From positions 3,782,001 through 3,846,000 of the forward strand of contig NZ_JQLI01000001.1 in the NCBI RefSeq assembly GCF_000744095.1: a DNA stretch of 64,000 nt, given 5' to 3'. Both the position numbers and the translations under genes were made by a program. Below, one piece after another: positions 46,466 to 55,494 of the stretch. The notes under the pieces were generated by a model. It had not been told where the DNA came from, did not search any database, and saw only the letters and a program-made list of their open reading frames with translations. Within the stretch, counting starts at the first letter, position 1. Every line of letters begins with the position of its first letter. This DNA comes from Cupriavidus necator A5-1 (GTDB lineage: Bacteria; Pseudomonadota; Gammaproteobacteria; Burkholderiales; Burkholderiaceae).

Positions 46466-47827
46466 ATGGCCGCGGAACCGGCAATCCTCGCCGCCACCCT
46501 GACGGGTGCTGCGCTGACCTGCGTGTCGGCGGGGTATGCGCTGGGCGCAGCGTGGGTATCGCTGCGCGCGCCCATGGCAAGCGCCGGCACGGCCGCGGCA
46601 CCGGTCAGCGTGCTCAAGCCGCTGTGCGGGACGGAACCCCGGCTGTACGAGAACCTGGCAACGCTGTGCCGGCAGCGGCATCCGGCATTCCAGCTGGTGT
46701 TCGGCGTACGCGCGGCGGACGATCCCGCGATTGCCGTAGTGGAGCGGCTGCGCCGCGACTATCCCGGCTGCGATATCGCGCTGGTGGTCAATCCGCGCAT
46801 CCATGGCAGCAACCGCAAGGTCAGCAACCTGATCAACCTCGGCGCGCAAGCGAAGCACGACTGGCTGGTCATTGCCGACAGCGACATCGCCGTGCCGCCC
46901 GACTACCTCGCGCGCGTGACCGCGCCGCTGGCCGATGCCGGCGTGGGCGTGGTCACCTGCCTCTATCGCGGCAACCCGACCGGCGGGCTGTGGTCGCGGC
47001 TCGGCGCGCAGTTTATCGATGACTGGTTTGCGCCGTCGGTGCGCATCGCGCATGCGGGCGGCTCGCGCCGCTTTGCCTTTGGCGCGACCATTGCGCTGCG
47101 GCGCGATATGCTGGCGGCCATTGGCGGATTCGAGGCCTTGTCGGACCGGCTCGCTGATGACTACTGGCTGGGCGAGCTGACGCGGCAGCAAGGGTTGCGC
47201 ACGGTGCTGTCTGACGTCGTGGTCACCACCGATGTCACCGAGGAGCGCTTTGCCGACCTGTGGCGGCATGAGTTGCGCTGGCTGCGCACGATCCGGTCGC
47301 TCAATCCGCTGGGCTTTGCCTTTACGTTTATCACCTTCACCTGGCCGATGCTGGCACTGGGCGTGTGGCTGGCGCCGCTGCCGGCGGTTCTTGCGGTGGC
47401 GTTTGCCGGCGTGATGGCGCGCAGCGTGCTGGCAGGCAACATCGCCTCAGCCTTGCGTGCGCCTTTGCGCGATGCGCTGCTGCTGGCCGGCTGGGCTCTC
47501 GCGCTGACGGGCAAGCGTGTGCAGTGGCGCGAGCAAATGCTTTCGGTTCGTGACGGGCAGCACTCCGGACAAGCGCCTGCCCTCTCCCCCGCCCCTCTCC
47601 CGCAAGCGGGAGAGGGGCGAAAACCGGCGGACGTTGAGCCGCCATCGATGCATTCCGCAGGCCGCAATGCTGCAACGTTCGTCGATGTGACGACGTTCGA
47701 CGCACAAGCGGTTCGCTCCCCTCTCCCGCTCGCGGGAGAGGGGCCGGGGGAGAGGGCCGGCGTATCCACGAAGTCCCTCCCCCAACCCCGACCCTTCACC
47801 GGCATCCATACCAAGAGGCCGCTATGA
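46466..47827 (+). CDS. hpnI: Hopanoid glycosyltransferase HpnI with repeat-derived C-terminal tail
   Basis: A 453-residue ceramide-glucosyltransferase-like GT2 enzyme. Core motifs: VSVLKPLCGTEPRLYENL near residue 47, VNPRIHGSNRKVSNLINL near 110, ADSDIAVPPDYLARV (D-x-D region) near 136 and DDYWLGELTRQQGLR near 231 with the R/QxxRW-like HELRWLRTIRS near 271. HpnI adds N-acetylglucosamine to bacteriohopanetetrol. The recognisable protein ends near residue 365 (VRDG). The last 88 residues are encoded by two palindromic repeats plus spacer (47560-47824) and read SPAPLPQAGEG and SPLPLAGEGPGE. Its stop overlaps the hpnJ start as ATGA. Confidence 0.9.
   Translation: MAAEPAILAATLTGAALTCVSAGYALGAAWVSLRAPMASAGTAAAPVSVLKPLCGTEPRLYENLATLCRQRHPAFQLVFGVRAADDPAIAVVERLRRDYPGCDIALVVNPRIHGSNRKVSNLINLGAQAKHDWLVIADSDIAVPPDYLARVTAPLADAGVGVVTCLYRGNPTGGLWSRLGAQFIDDWFAPSVRIAHAGGSRRFAFGATIALRRDMLAAIGGFEALSDRLADDYWLGELTRQQGLRTVLSDVVVTTDVTEERFADLWRHELRWLRTIRSLNPLGFAFTFITFTWPMLALGVWLAPLPAVLAVAFAGVMARSVLAGNIASALRAPLRDALLLAGWALALTGKRVQWREQMLSVRDGQHSGQAPALSPAPLPQAGEGRKPADVEPPSMHSAGRNAATFVDVTTFDAQAVRSPLPLAGEGPGERAGVSTKSLPQPRPFTGIHTKRPL
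47591..47618. repeat. CCTCTCCCGC-type palindromic element, copy 4 (perfect), inside hpnI 3' end
   Basis: GCCCCTCTCCCGC and GCGGGAGAGGGGC form a perfect 13-bp inverted repeat around an AA loop. It lies within the hpnI frame and contributes PLPQAGEG to the protein. Confidence 0.8.
47718..47743. repeat. CCTCTCCCGC-type palindromic element, copy 5 (perfect), inside hpnI 3' end
   Basis: CCCCTCTCCCGC and GCGGGAGAGGGG form a perfect 12-bp inverted repeat around TC, about 125 bp after copy 4. It is followed by a partial extra right arm (GGGGGAGAGGG). It contributes PLPLAGEG to the HpnI tail. Confidence 0.8.
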
Positions 47828-49248
47828 AAAAAACCCTGTTCCTCCAGGCACCTTCCTTCGACGGCTTCGACGGCGGCGCCGGTTCGCGCTACCAGGCCAA
47901 GCGCGAGATCAAGTCGTTCTGGTACCCGACCTGGCTGGCCCAGCCCGCCGCGCTGGTGCCCGACAGCCGCGTACTCGACGCCCCCGCTGACGGCCTGACC
48001 GTGCAGCAGACGCTGGATATCGCGGCGGAATATGAGCTCGTCATCATCCACACCAGCACACCCTCCTTCCCGACCGACGCAAAGTTTGCCGAGGAACTGA
48101 AGAAGCGCAAGCCCGAGGTGATGATCGGCATGGTCGGCGCCAAGCCGGCAGTCGATCCCGGCGGCACGCTGGGCGCCAGCGACGCCATCGACTTCGTCTG
48201 CCGCGAGGAGTTCGACTACACCTGCCAGGACGTCGCCGCGGGCAAGCCGCTCAACGACATCCTGGGCCTGAGCTACCGCCAGCCGGACGGCTCGCTCGAA
48301 CACAACGGCCAGCGGCCGATGATCGAGAACATGGACGAGCTGCCCTTCGTGGCGCCCGTCTACAAGCGCGACCTGAAGATCGAGAACTACTTCATCGGCT
48401 ACCTGAAGCACCCGTACGTATCGATCTACACCGGCCGCGGCTGCCGCTCGCGCTGCACCTTCTGCCTGTGGCCGCAGACCGTGGGCGGCCACCGCTACCG
48501 CACGCGCTCGGCCGAAAGCGTGCTGGCCGAGGTCAAATGGATCAAGGAGAACATGCCCGAGGTCAAGGAGATCATGTTCGACGACGACACCTTCACCGAC
48601 TTCAAGCCGCGCGTGGAAGAGATCGCGCGCGGTCTGGGCAAGCTGGGCGTCACCTGGTCCTGCAATGCCAAGGCCAACGTGCCATACAGCACGCTGAAGA
48701 TCATGAAGGAAAACGGCCTGCGCCTGCTGCTGGTGGGCTACGAGTCGGGCGACGACCAGATCCTGCTGAATATCAAGAAGGGCCTGCGCACCGACATCGC
48801 GCGCCGCTTCACCGAAGACTGCCGCAAGCTGGGCATCACCATCCACGGCACGTTCATCCTGGGCCTGCCTGGCGAGACCCGCGAGACCATCGAGAAGACC
48901 ATCGCTTACGCCAAGGAAATCAACCCGCACACCATCCAGGTGTCGCTGGCCGCGCCCTACCCCGGCACCACGCTGTACCGGCAGGCGGTGGACAACGGCT
49001 GGCTGGAAGAGAACAAGGTGATCAACCTGGTCAACGACCAGGGCGTGCAGCTGGCCGCGATCAGCTACCCGCACCTGTCCAAGGAAGACATCTACCACGG
49101 CGTCGAGACCTTCTATAAGCGCTTCTATTTCCGCCCGAGCAAGATCTGGGAAATCGTGCGGGAAATGCTGGGAAGCTGGGACATGATGAAGCGGCGCCTG
49201 CGCGAAGGCGTGGAGTTCTTCCGCTTCCTGCGCTCGCACGAGGCCTGA
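47824..49248 (+). CDS. hpnJ: Hopanoid radical SAM protein HpnJ
   Basis: A 474-residue B12-binding-domain-type radical SAM enzyme. The N-terminal Rossmann-like half (ELVIIHTSTPSFPTDAKFAE near residue 71, GMVGAKPAVDPGGTL near 102) precedes the cluster motif GRGCRSRCTFC (Cys207, Cys211, Cys214). FDDDTFTDFKPRVEEIA and HGTFILGLPGETRETIEKT follow. HpnJ is required to convert the glucosamine headgroup of bacteriohopanetetrol into the cyclitol ether by ring contraction. Its ATG overlaps the extended hpnI stop (ATGA). The hpnK frame follows 1 nt after its TGA. Confidence 0.93.
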   Translation: MKKTLFLQAPSFDGFDGGAGSRYQAKREIKSFWYPTWLAQPAALVPDSRVLDAPADGLTVQQTLDIAAEYELVIIHTSTPSFPTDAKFAEELKKRKPEVMIGMVGAKPAVDPGGTLGASDAIDFVCREEFDYTCQDVAAGKPLNDILGLSYRQPDGSLEHNGQRPMIENMDELPFVAPVYKRDLKIENYFIGYLKHPYVSIYTGRGCRSRCTFCLWPQTVGGHRYRTRSAESVLAEVKWIKENMPEVKEIMFDDDTFTDFKPRVEEIARGLGKLGVTWSCNAKANVPYSTLKIMKENGLRLLLVGYESGDDQILLNIKKGLRTDIARRFTEDCRKLGITIHGTFILGLPGETRETIEKTIAYAKEINPHTIQVSLAAPYPGTTLYRQAVDNGWLEENKVINLVNDQGVQLAAISYPHLSKEDIYHGVETFYKRFYFRPSKIWEIVREMLGSWDMMKRRLREGVEFFRFLRSHEA

Positions 49249-49249
49249 T

Positions 49250-50101
49250 CTGCCCCCAGCCGACCACCGCGCCCGCGCCCGCGCCGATCGTGCGCTGATC
49301 ATCACCGCCGACGACTTCGGCCTGCATCCGGCCGTCAACGAGGCGGTCGAGCTGGCCCACCGCGACGGCGTGCTCAATGCCGCCAGCCTGATGGTGGGCG
49401 CGCCCGCTGCCGCCGATGCGGTGGCGCGCGCGCGGCGCCTGCCTTCGCTGCGCGTCGGCCTGCATGTGGTGCTGGCGGACGGCCCCGCGGTCTTGCCGCC
49501 TGCGCAGATTCCCGACCTGGTCGATGCGCAGGGCCGCTTCGGCTCGGCCATGGCGCGCGACGGCTGCCGCTTCTTCTTCCTGCCGCACGTGCGGCGCCAG
49601 CTTGCGGCCGAGATCCGCGCACAGTTCGCAGCCTTCGCCGCCACCGGGCTGCCGCTCGATCACGTCAACACGCACAAGCACTTCCACCTGCACCCGACCG
49701 TGCTTTCGCTGATCCTGTCGATCGGCCGCGAGTACGGCCTGCGCGCGATGCGCCTGCCGCGCGAAGCCGGTGCGCCGCTGTTGCTGCGCCCCTGGCTGGC
49801 GCTGCTGCGCCGCCGGCTGCAACGCGCCGGCATCGCCCACAACGACTACGTGGTCGGCATCGCGCACAGCGGCGGCATGGACGAATCCGTGCTGCTGGCA
49901 ACGCTGGCGCGGCTGCCGGCCGGCGTCGGCGAAATCTACCTGCATCCCGCGGTGGTCTCGGGCGCGCGCATTGCGCCCAGCATGGATGGCTACCGCCATG
50001 CCGACGAACTGGCTGCGCTGCTGTCGCCGCGCGTGCGCGCCGCGCTCGACCATGTGACTGCGCGCCGCGGCGGCTTTGCCGATGTGCTGGCGGCCACCTG
50101 A
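49250..50101 (+). CDS. hpnK: Hopanoid deacetylase HpnK (YdjC family), apparent CTG start
   Basis: A 283-residue YdjC-type carbohydrate deacetylase. The N-terminal catalytic motif ALIITADDFGLHPAVNEAVE carries the metal-binding Asp, and DHVNTHKHFHLHPTVL near residue 140 and GEIYLHPAV carry the His ligands. It removes the N-acetyl group from the sugar added by HpnI, before HpnJ acts. The frame has no ATG, GTG or TTG between its upstream stop (49187) and a GTG at 49370, which would delete the ADDFG motif. CTG 49250 is 6 nt after GAGG (49240-49243) and 1 nt after the hpnJ stop, so a coupled CTG start is the best reading. The coding evidence is strong; only the start is unusual. Confidence 0.85.
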   Translation: MPPADHRARARADRALIITADDFGLHPAVNEAVELAHRDGVLNAASLMVGAPAAADAVARARRLPSLRVGLHVVLADGPAVLPPAQIPDLVDAQGRFGSAMARDGCRFFFLPHVRRQLAAEIRAQFAAFAATGLPLDHVNTHKHFHLHPTVLSLILSIGREYGLRAMRLPREAGAPLLLRPWLALLRRRLQRAGIAHNDYVVGIAHSGGMDESVLLATLARLPAGVGEIYLHPAVVSGARIAPSMDGYRHADELAALLSPRVRAALDHVTARRGGFADVLAAT

Positions 50102-50110
50102 CTCCCTACG

Positions 50111-51118
50111 ATGAAACGCATTGCTTACCTGACCGGCCTGATCGGGCTATTGGCGCTGACTGCGCTGGTGATCCATCAGGGCATCGGCGATATCGCCGCC
50201 ATCATGGCGCAGGGCGGCTGGCTGCTGCTGTTGCTGGTGCCCCTTCACGCGCTGCCGCTGCTGCTCGACGCGCAAGGCTGGCGCGTACTGCTGACCTCGG
50301 CCGATCCCGAGGAGAAGGCGGGGCTGGGCTTCCTGTGGTGGGTCGCCACCGTGCGGGAGGCGGTGAACCGCTTGCTGCCGACCGTTGGCGTCGGCGGCGA
50401 ACTGGTCGGCATCCGCCTGACACGGCTGCGCCTTCACGACACCACCGCGGTCACCGCCAGCATCGTGGTCGAAGTGATGACCACGCTGTTCGCGCAATAC
50501 CTGTTTTCGGCCATGGGCGTGCTGATCCTGGTGGCCGCGCTGCAAGACAGCGGCGGGGCCTGGGTCATCCTGTCCGGGCTGCTGCTGTCATTGCCGGTGC
50601 CGGTGCTATTCGCGCTGTCGCTGCGGCACACCGCCGTGTTCGAAAAACTCGAGGGCGCGGCGCGCAAGCTGTTCGGGGAGGATCACCGCCTCGTCGCGAT
50701 GATCGACGGCGCCCGGCTCGATGCCCAGATCCGCGCGCTCAACCGGCGCCGGCGCGAGCTGCTGGCGGCACTGGGCTGGCAGCTCGCGGGGCTCCTCAGC
50801 GGCACGCTGGAAATCTGGCTGGCGCTAATGCTGCTGGGCCATCCGGTGCCGATCTGGCAGGCGCTGGCGATCGAATCGCTGACGCAGGCCGCGCGCCACG
50901 TGGCCTTCTTCGTGCCAGCCGGGCTGGGCGTCCAGGAAGCCGTGGTGATGCTGCTGGGGCAGGTGCTGGGGATAGACGCGCAGGTCTCGCTGGCGCTGGC
51001 GCTGGTCAAGCGCGCGCGGGAAATCCTGTTCGGCGTGCCCGCGCTGCTGTCCTGGCAATGGGTGGAGCTGCGCCACTGGCGGCGCAGCCGTGACCGGGCA
51101 CGCGGCGCCATGAGGTGA
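50111..51118 (+). CDS. hpnL: Hopanoid-associated membrane protein HpnL (flippase-like, UPF0104)
   Basis: A 335-residue protein with about eight membrane helices of the lysylphosphatidylglycerol-synthase TM-domain/UPF0104 type. Family segments: LVPLHALPLLLDAQGWRVLL near residue 42, VATVREAVNRLLPTVGVGGE near 78 and ARHVAFFVPAGLGVQEAVVM near 262. The role is thought to be in lipid translocation or membrane placement of hopanoids; it is not an enzyme of the pathway. It starts 9 bp after hpnK and ends the plus-strand block, convergent with hpnM. Confidence 0.88.
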   Translation: MKRIAYLTGLIGLLALTALVIHQGIGDIAAIMAQGGWLLLLLVPLHALPLLLDAQGWRVLLTSADPEEKAGLGFLWWVATVREAVNRLLPTVGVGGELVGIRLTRLRLHDTTAVTASIVVEVMTTLFAQYLFSAMGVLILVAALQDSGGAWVILSGLLLSLPVPVLFALSLRHTAVFEKLEGAARKLFGEDHRLVAMIDGARLDAQIRALNRRRRELLAALGWQLAGLLSGTLEIWLALMLLGHPVPIWQALAIESLTQAARHVAFFVPAGLGVQEAVVMLLGQVLGIDAQVSLALALVKRAREILFGVPALLSWQWVELRHWRRSRDRARGAMR

Positions 51119-51145
51119 TACCAGCAGCGCCCCCGCGCTCAGGCG

Positions 51146-51784
51146 TCAGGCGGCTGAACGCGCATTGTGGGTGGTCAGGTACTTGACCAGGCCGTCCACC
51201 CCGCTACGCGCGACGATATCCGCAAACTGCTTCCGGTACACCTCGATCAGCCACGCCCCCATCATATTGATGTCATAGATCTTCCAGCCGTTGGCGGTGC
51301 GCTGCAGCCGGTAGTCGATCTGCATCTCGTCAACGTTGTTGATCACGCGCGTCTGTACCACCACGTCGGTCGCGCCGCTGCCGGCCTTGACCGGCTGGTA
51401 GCGGAACTTGACGTTCTGCTCGCGCAGTTGCGCCAGCGACACCGCGTAGCTGCGCACCAGCAGCACCTCGAACTGCTCGTAGAGCTGCTTCTGCTGTTCC
51501 GGCGTGGCCGTGCGCCAGGCGCTGCCCACCGCCAGCCGCGTGGTGCGCTGGAAATCCGTATAGGGCAGGAACTGCTTCTGCACGACGGCGGTGATCTTGC
51601 CGAGATCGCCGGCGCGGGTGTCGGGGTTGGTCTGGATGGTGCCGATCACGCCCTCCACCGCGGCCTGGACCAACCGTTCGGGGCTGGCGCGCAGGTCGCC
51701 GGGCTGGACTGCCTGGGCGTGCACCGTGCAAACCATGGCCACCGCCGCGAGCGGTGCCAGGGGAAACAATGCGTGAATCTTCAT
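51146..51784 (-). CDS. hpnM: Hopanoid-associated MlaC/Ttg2D-like periplasmic protein HpnM
   Basis: A 212-residue secreted protein. A signal peptide ending AHA/VHAQA (about residue 23) is followed by a Ttg2-type lipid-binding fold: LPYTDFQRTTRLAVGSAWRT near residue 73, QKQLYEQFEVLLVRSYAVSL near 97 and NGWKIYDINMMGAWLIEVYR near 165. MlaC proteins shuttle lipids across the periplasm, so a hopanoid or phospholipid carrier role fits. It is on the minus strand, divergent from hpnN with a 172-bp gap. A TATACT-like -10 for hpnN lies at 51922-51927. Confidence 0.88.
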   Translation of the reverse strand: MKIHALFPLAPLAAVAMVCTVHAQAVQPGDLRASPERLVQAAVEGVIGTIQTNPDTRAGDLGKITAVVQKQFLPYTDFQRTTRLAVGSAWRTATPEQQKQLYEQFEVLLVRSYAVSLAQLREQNVKFRYQPVKAGSGATDVVVQTRVINNVDEMQIDYRLQRTANGWKIYDINMMGAWLIEVYRKQFADIVARSGVDGLVKYLTTHNARSAA

Positions 51785-51956
51785 GGACGTGAGTGCCGGG
51801 AAAGACAGTGGGGCAGCGTCGTCGCTGCATGACGGCGCATGCCTGACAGTTTATAGCGGATCGGCGCGGTTCTGACCCGGCATGCCGCATGCGCCACGCC
51901 GCCCTCCCGGGCGCCAGCCGATATACTCCGGGTTCGTGCTCCTTCCGGATCCGTCC

Positions 51957-54593
51957 ATGCTGACTTCGCTGCTGACACGCATCGTCCGGCTTGCCACTGC
52001 CTGGCCGTGGCGGGTCATCATCCTGTCGGCATTGCTCACCGCTGTCAGCGGCGTCTACGTGGCCCGCAATTTTGCGATCAACACCGATATCGGCCGCCTG
52101 CTGGACTCGGATGCGCCGTGGGCCGTCCGCGACGCCGCCATCGGCGACGCCTTCCCGCAGCGCAACCAGCTGATCCTGGCGGTGGTGCAGGCGCCGGCGA
52201 CGGAGCTGGCCGATGCCGCCGCCAACGCGCTGGCCGAGGCGCTGCGCCGGCAGCCGGCACGTTTCAACGCCGTCAGCCAGCCCGGCAGCGGGCCGTTCTT
52301 CGAACGCAACGGACTGCTGTTCGCCAGCACGGACGAGGTCCGCCAGCTCACGCAGCAGCTCGCGCAGGCGCGCTCGCTGGTCGGTGCGCTGGCGCACGAC
52401 CCCACCCTGCGCGGCCTGGCCGATACGCTCACCACTACGCTGACGCTGCCGCTGCAGATGGGCCAGGTCAGGCTGGGCGACATGGCAAAACTGCTCGGCA
52501 GCAGCGCCGATACGCTCGACCAGGTGCTGACCGGCAAGCCCGCGGCGCTGTCGTGGGCCGGCATGCTCGACGACAGCCTCAAGCCCGGGCCCGATGGACA
52601 GGTCTTCAGCTTTGTCGCGGCCAGCCCGGTACTGGACTACAGCGACCTGCAGGCCGGCGCCGCGGCCTCGCGCGCGATCCGGCAGGCCGCCGCGGACCTG
52701 CAACTGGCGCAGCGCTACCAGGCCACGGTACGGCTGACCGGCCCGCAGGCGCTGGCTGACGATGAGTTCGCCTCGGTCAGCGAGGGCACGCTGCTCAACG
52801 GCGCGCTGACGGTGCTGGTGGTCGTGCTGATCCTGTGGATGGCGCTGCGCTCGGTGCGGCTGATCGTGGCAGTGCTGGCGAGCCTGTTCGCGGGGTTGCT
52901 GATCACCGCCGCGCTGGGGCTGGCGATGGTCGGAGCGCTGAACATGATCTCGGTAGCATTCGCGGTGCTGTTTGTCGGGCTGGGGGTGGACTTCGGCATC
53001 CAGTTCGGGGTGCGCTACCGCGCCGAGCGCCATGACCTCGACCACGTGATCGAGGCGCTCGGGCTGGCCGCACGCGCGGTGGGTACGCCACTGGCGCTGG
53101 CCGCGGCGGCCACGGCGGCGGCGTTCTTCTGTTTCCTGCCGACCGACTATCGCGGGGTGGCCGAGCTGGGCCTGATCGCCGGCGTCGGCATGATGGTGGC
53201 CTTTGCCACCACCTTTACGCTGCTGCCGGCGCTGATCACCCTGCTGCACCCCGGCGGCGAGGCCGAGGCACCGGGCTTTGCCTGGCTGGCGCCGTTGGAC
53301 CTGTTTTTCGACCGCTACCGCAAGCCAGTGCTGCTGGTCACGCTGCTGGCGATCCTGGCGGGCGCGCCGCTGCTGCCGCACCTGCGCTTCGACTTCGACC
53401 CGCTGCACCTGAAGGACCCGAAATCGGAGTCGATGGCGACGCTGCTGGCGCTGAAGGACGCGCCGCAAGCCGGCACCGACGATGTCAGCGTGCTGGCGCC
53501 GTCGCTGGCGGCCGCGAGCGGGATAGCCGGCAAACTGGCCGCGCTGCCCGAGGTGGCCCGCGTGGTCACGCTGCAGACCTTTATTCCCGATGACCAGCCC
53601 CTCAAGCTGCAGGCCATCGGCCAGGCATCGGCGGCGCTGATGCCGGCCCTCACGCAACCCACCGCCACGCCGGCAAGCGATCTGGTGCGCGTGAACGCGC
53701 TGCGCAATGCTTCGCGCCAGCTGGCCATCGCCGCCGAGGAGCATCCCGGCCCCGGCGCCGCCGAGGCCGCGCACCTGTCCGCCACACTCAAGACGCTCGC
53801 CGCCGCCGACGCGGCCATGCGCGACCGCGCCGAACAGGCCATCGCGCTGCCGCTGCAGCTGGCGCTGGCCAAGCTGAAGCTGGCGCTGAGCCCGCAGCCG
53901 GTCAGCCAGCAGACGCTGCCGCCCGAGCTGGTGCGCGACTGGCTCACGCCGGATGGCCGCGCACTGGTCAGCATCAGCCCCAGGGTGCCGCCGGCCGGCA
54001 GCGCGCAGCGCGAAGCCGCGCTGGACCGCTTTATCGCCGCCGTGCAGCGCGTGGAACCCACCGCCACCGGCGGGCCCATCGCCATTCGCGGCTCGGCCGA
54101 CACCATCATGACTGCCTTCGCACAGGCCGGTGCCTGGGCGGTGGTGTCGATCACCATCCTGCTGTGGATCACGCTGCGCCGCTTTGCTGATGTGCTGCGC
54201 ACGCTGGTGCCGCTGCTGGTATCGGCCATCGTCACGCTGGAGCTGTGCGTGTTGTTCGGCATTGCGCTGAACTTTGCCAACGTGATCGCGCTGCCGCTGC
54301 TGCTGGGCATCGGCGTGGCGTTCAAGATCTACTACGTGATCGCCTGGCGGCACGGCAAGACCAAGCTGCTGCAGTCGAGCCTGACGCATGCGGTGCTCTA
54401 CAGCGCCGCCACCACCGCCACCGCGTTTGGCAGCCTGTGGCTGTCGCAGCATCCCGGCACCGCCAGCATGGGCAAGCTGCTGGCACTGGCGCTGGCCTGC
54501 ACGCTGATCGGCGCGGTGTTCTTCCAGCCGATCCTGATGGGCCGGCCGCGCGAAGATGCGCACCTCGGCCATGACAAACCCGTCCGGCCATAA
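51957..54593 (+). CDS. hpnN: Hopanoid RND/MMPL-type exporter HpnN
   Basis: An 878-residue RND-superfamily protein with two homologous halves, each with one helix, a large periplasmic loop and five helices. Visible segments: [20 protein letters not shown] (first helix, about residue 18), [20 protein letters not shown] near 330 with the essential-looking Asp, a second such set ending [20 protein letters not shown] near 770. HpnN moves hopanoids from the inner to the outer membrane in studied bacteria. ATG 51957 ([10 protein letters not shown]) was chosen over an in-frame ATG at 51882. It is divergent from hpnM and 45 bp upstream of mlaA. Confidence 0.93.
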   Translation: MLTSLLTRIVRLATAWPWRVIILSALLTAVSGVYVARNFAINTDIGRLLDSDAPWAVRDAAIGDAFPQRNQLILAVVQAPATELADAAANALAEALRRQPARFNAVSQPGSGPFFERNGLLFASTDEVRQLTQQLAQARSLVGALAHDPTLRGLADTLTTTLTLPLQMGQVRLGDMAKLLGSSADTLDQVLTGKPAALSWAGMLDDSLKPGPDGQVFSFVAASPVLDYSDLQAGAAASRAIRQAAADLQLAQRYQATVRLTGPQALADDEFASVSEGTLLNGALTVLVVVLILWMALRSVRLIVAVLASLFAGLLITAALGLAMVGALNMISVAFAVLFVGLGVDFGIQFGVRYRAERHDLDHVIEALGLAARAVGTPLALAAAATAAAFFCFLPTDYRGVAELGLIAGVGMMVAFATTFTLLPALITLLHPGGEAEAPGFAWLAPLDLFFDRYRKPVLLVTLLAILAGAPLLPHLRFDFDPLHLKDPKSESMATLLALKDAPQAGTDDVSVLAPSLAAASGIAGKLAALPEVARVVTLQTFIPDDQPLKLQAIGQASAALMPALTQPTATPASDLVRVNALRNASRQLAIAAEEHPGPGAAEAAHLSATLKTLAAADAAMRDRAEQAIALPLQLALAKLKLALSPQPVSQQTLPPELVRDWLTPDGRALVSISPRVPPAGSAQREAALDRFIAAVQRVEPTATGGPIAIRGSADTIMTAFAQAGAWAVVSITILLWITLRRFADVLRTLVPLLVSAIVTLELCVLFGIALNFANVIALPLLLGIGVAFKIYYVIAWRHGKTKLLQSSLTHAVLYSAATTATAFGSLWLSQHPGTASMGKLLALALACTLIGAVFFQPILMGRPREDAHLGHDKPVRP

Positions 54594-54638
54594 CGGCCAT
54601 CCGTCACAACAACAGTAATCATCCCGCTGCGCCGCCCG

Positions 54639-55487
54639 ATGCCTTCCGCTACACGCCTTCCGCGCGCGCATGCCGCGCGCCTCGCCCTCGCCGCCGTCGC
54701 CGTCGCCACCGCCATGCTTGCCGGCTGCGCGACCGGCCCGAATGCCAATCCGGACGATCCGCTTGAGCCGATGAACCGCGCGGTGTACACCGTCAACGAC
54801 AAGCTCGACGAGTATGTGGCTACCCCCGTCGCCAAGGGCTACAAGGCGGTCACGCCGGAGCCGGCGCGCACCGCCGTCACAAACTTCTTCTCGAACCTCG
54901 CGGACGTGGGCAACTTTGCCAACAACCTGCTGCAGGGCAAGGGCGTGGACGCGGCGGAGACTTTTATGCGGGTGGCGATGAATTCGGTGCTTGGCATTGG
55001 CGGGCTGATCGATATCGCCACACCGGCCGGGCTGCAGAAGCATTCGCAGGACTTCGGCCTGACGCTGGGCACGTGGGGCGTGCCATCGGGACCCTACTTG
55101 GTGCTGCCGCTGTTCGGTCCCAGCTCGTTCCGTGACGGCGTGGGCCTGTACGTGAATTTCCAGTTCGATCCGATCACGTATGCCGAGCCGGCAGTGCGCA
55201 ATTCCCTGTTCGCGATGAACGTGGTGGATGTGCGCACCAACCTGCTGGGCGCGACCGACCTGCTCAAGCTGGCAGCGCTGGACAGGTACGCCTTCGTGCG
55301 CGACGGCTACCTGCAGCGGCGCCGCAACCTGCTGGGAGAGAGCACGGCGCTGCCGGACTACGGCGACGACGAGGACAGCGGCGAAGCTGCTGCCCCGGCC
55401 GCCGCGCCAGCCACGCCAGCCGCACCAGCCGCACCGGCCGCACCAGCGGGCACGCCGGCGCCGGCGCAGCCAGCGGCGCCGAACTGA
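54639..55487 (+). CDS. mlaA: MlaA/VacJ-family outer-membrane lipoprotein
   Basis: A 282-residue lipoprotein with lipobox LAGC (Cys30). MlaA features follow: DPLEPMNRAVYTVNDKLDEY near residue 40, FFSNLADVGNFANNLLQGK near 83, FMRVAMNSVLGIGGLIDIAT near 109 and GLTLGTWGVPSGPYLVLPLF near 139. MlaA removes phospholipids from the outer leaflet with porins. The last 45 residues are an Ala/Pro-rich tail not needed for the fold. Position after hpnN and near the MlaC-like hpnM suggests a combined hopanoid and phospholipid trafficking module; the full mla set is not here. Confidence 0.9.
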   Translation: MPSATRLPRAHAARLALAAVAVATAMLAGCATGPNANPDDPLEPMNRAVYTVNDKLDEYVATPVAKGYKAVTPEPARTAVTNFFSNLADVGNFANNLLQGKGVDAAETFMRVAMNSVLGIGGLIDIATPAGLQKHSQDFGLTLGTWGVPSGPYLVLPLFGPSSFRDGVGLYVNFQFDPITYAEPAVRNSLFAMNVVDVRTNLLGATDLLKLAALDRYAFVRDGYLQRRRNLLGESTALPDYGDDEDSGEAAAPAAAPATPAAPAAPAAPAGTPAPAQPAAPN

Positions 55488-55494
55488 CGCAGCC

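Noticed and set aside
45179..47269. Minus-strand open frame of about 700 codons opposite hpnH/hpnI
   Set aside because: No motif; both plus-strand genes are certain radical SAM and glycosyltransferase proteins.
51330..55043. Open frame of more than 1200 codons on the minus strand opposite hpnM/hpnN/mlaA
   Set aside because: Composition is rich in Arg, Gln, His and Gly with no domain or hydrophobic pattern; it mirrors GC-rich codon structure of the well-identified genes on the other strand.
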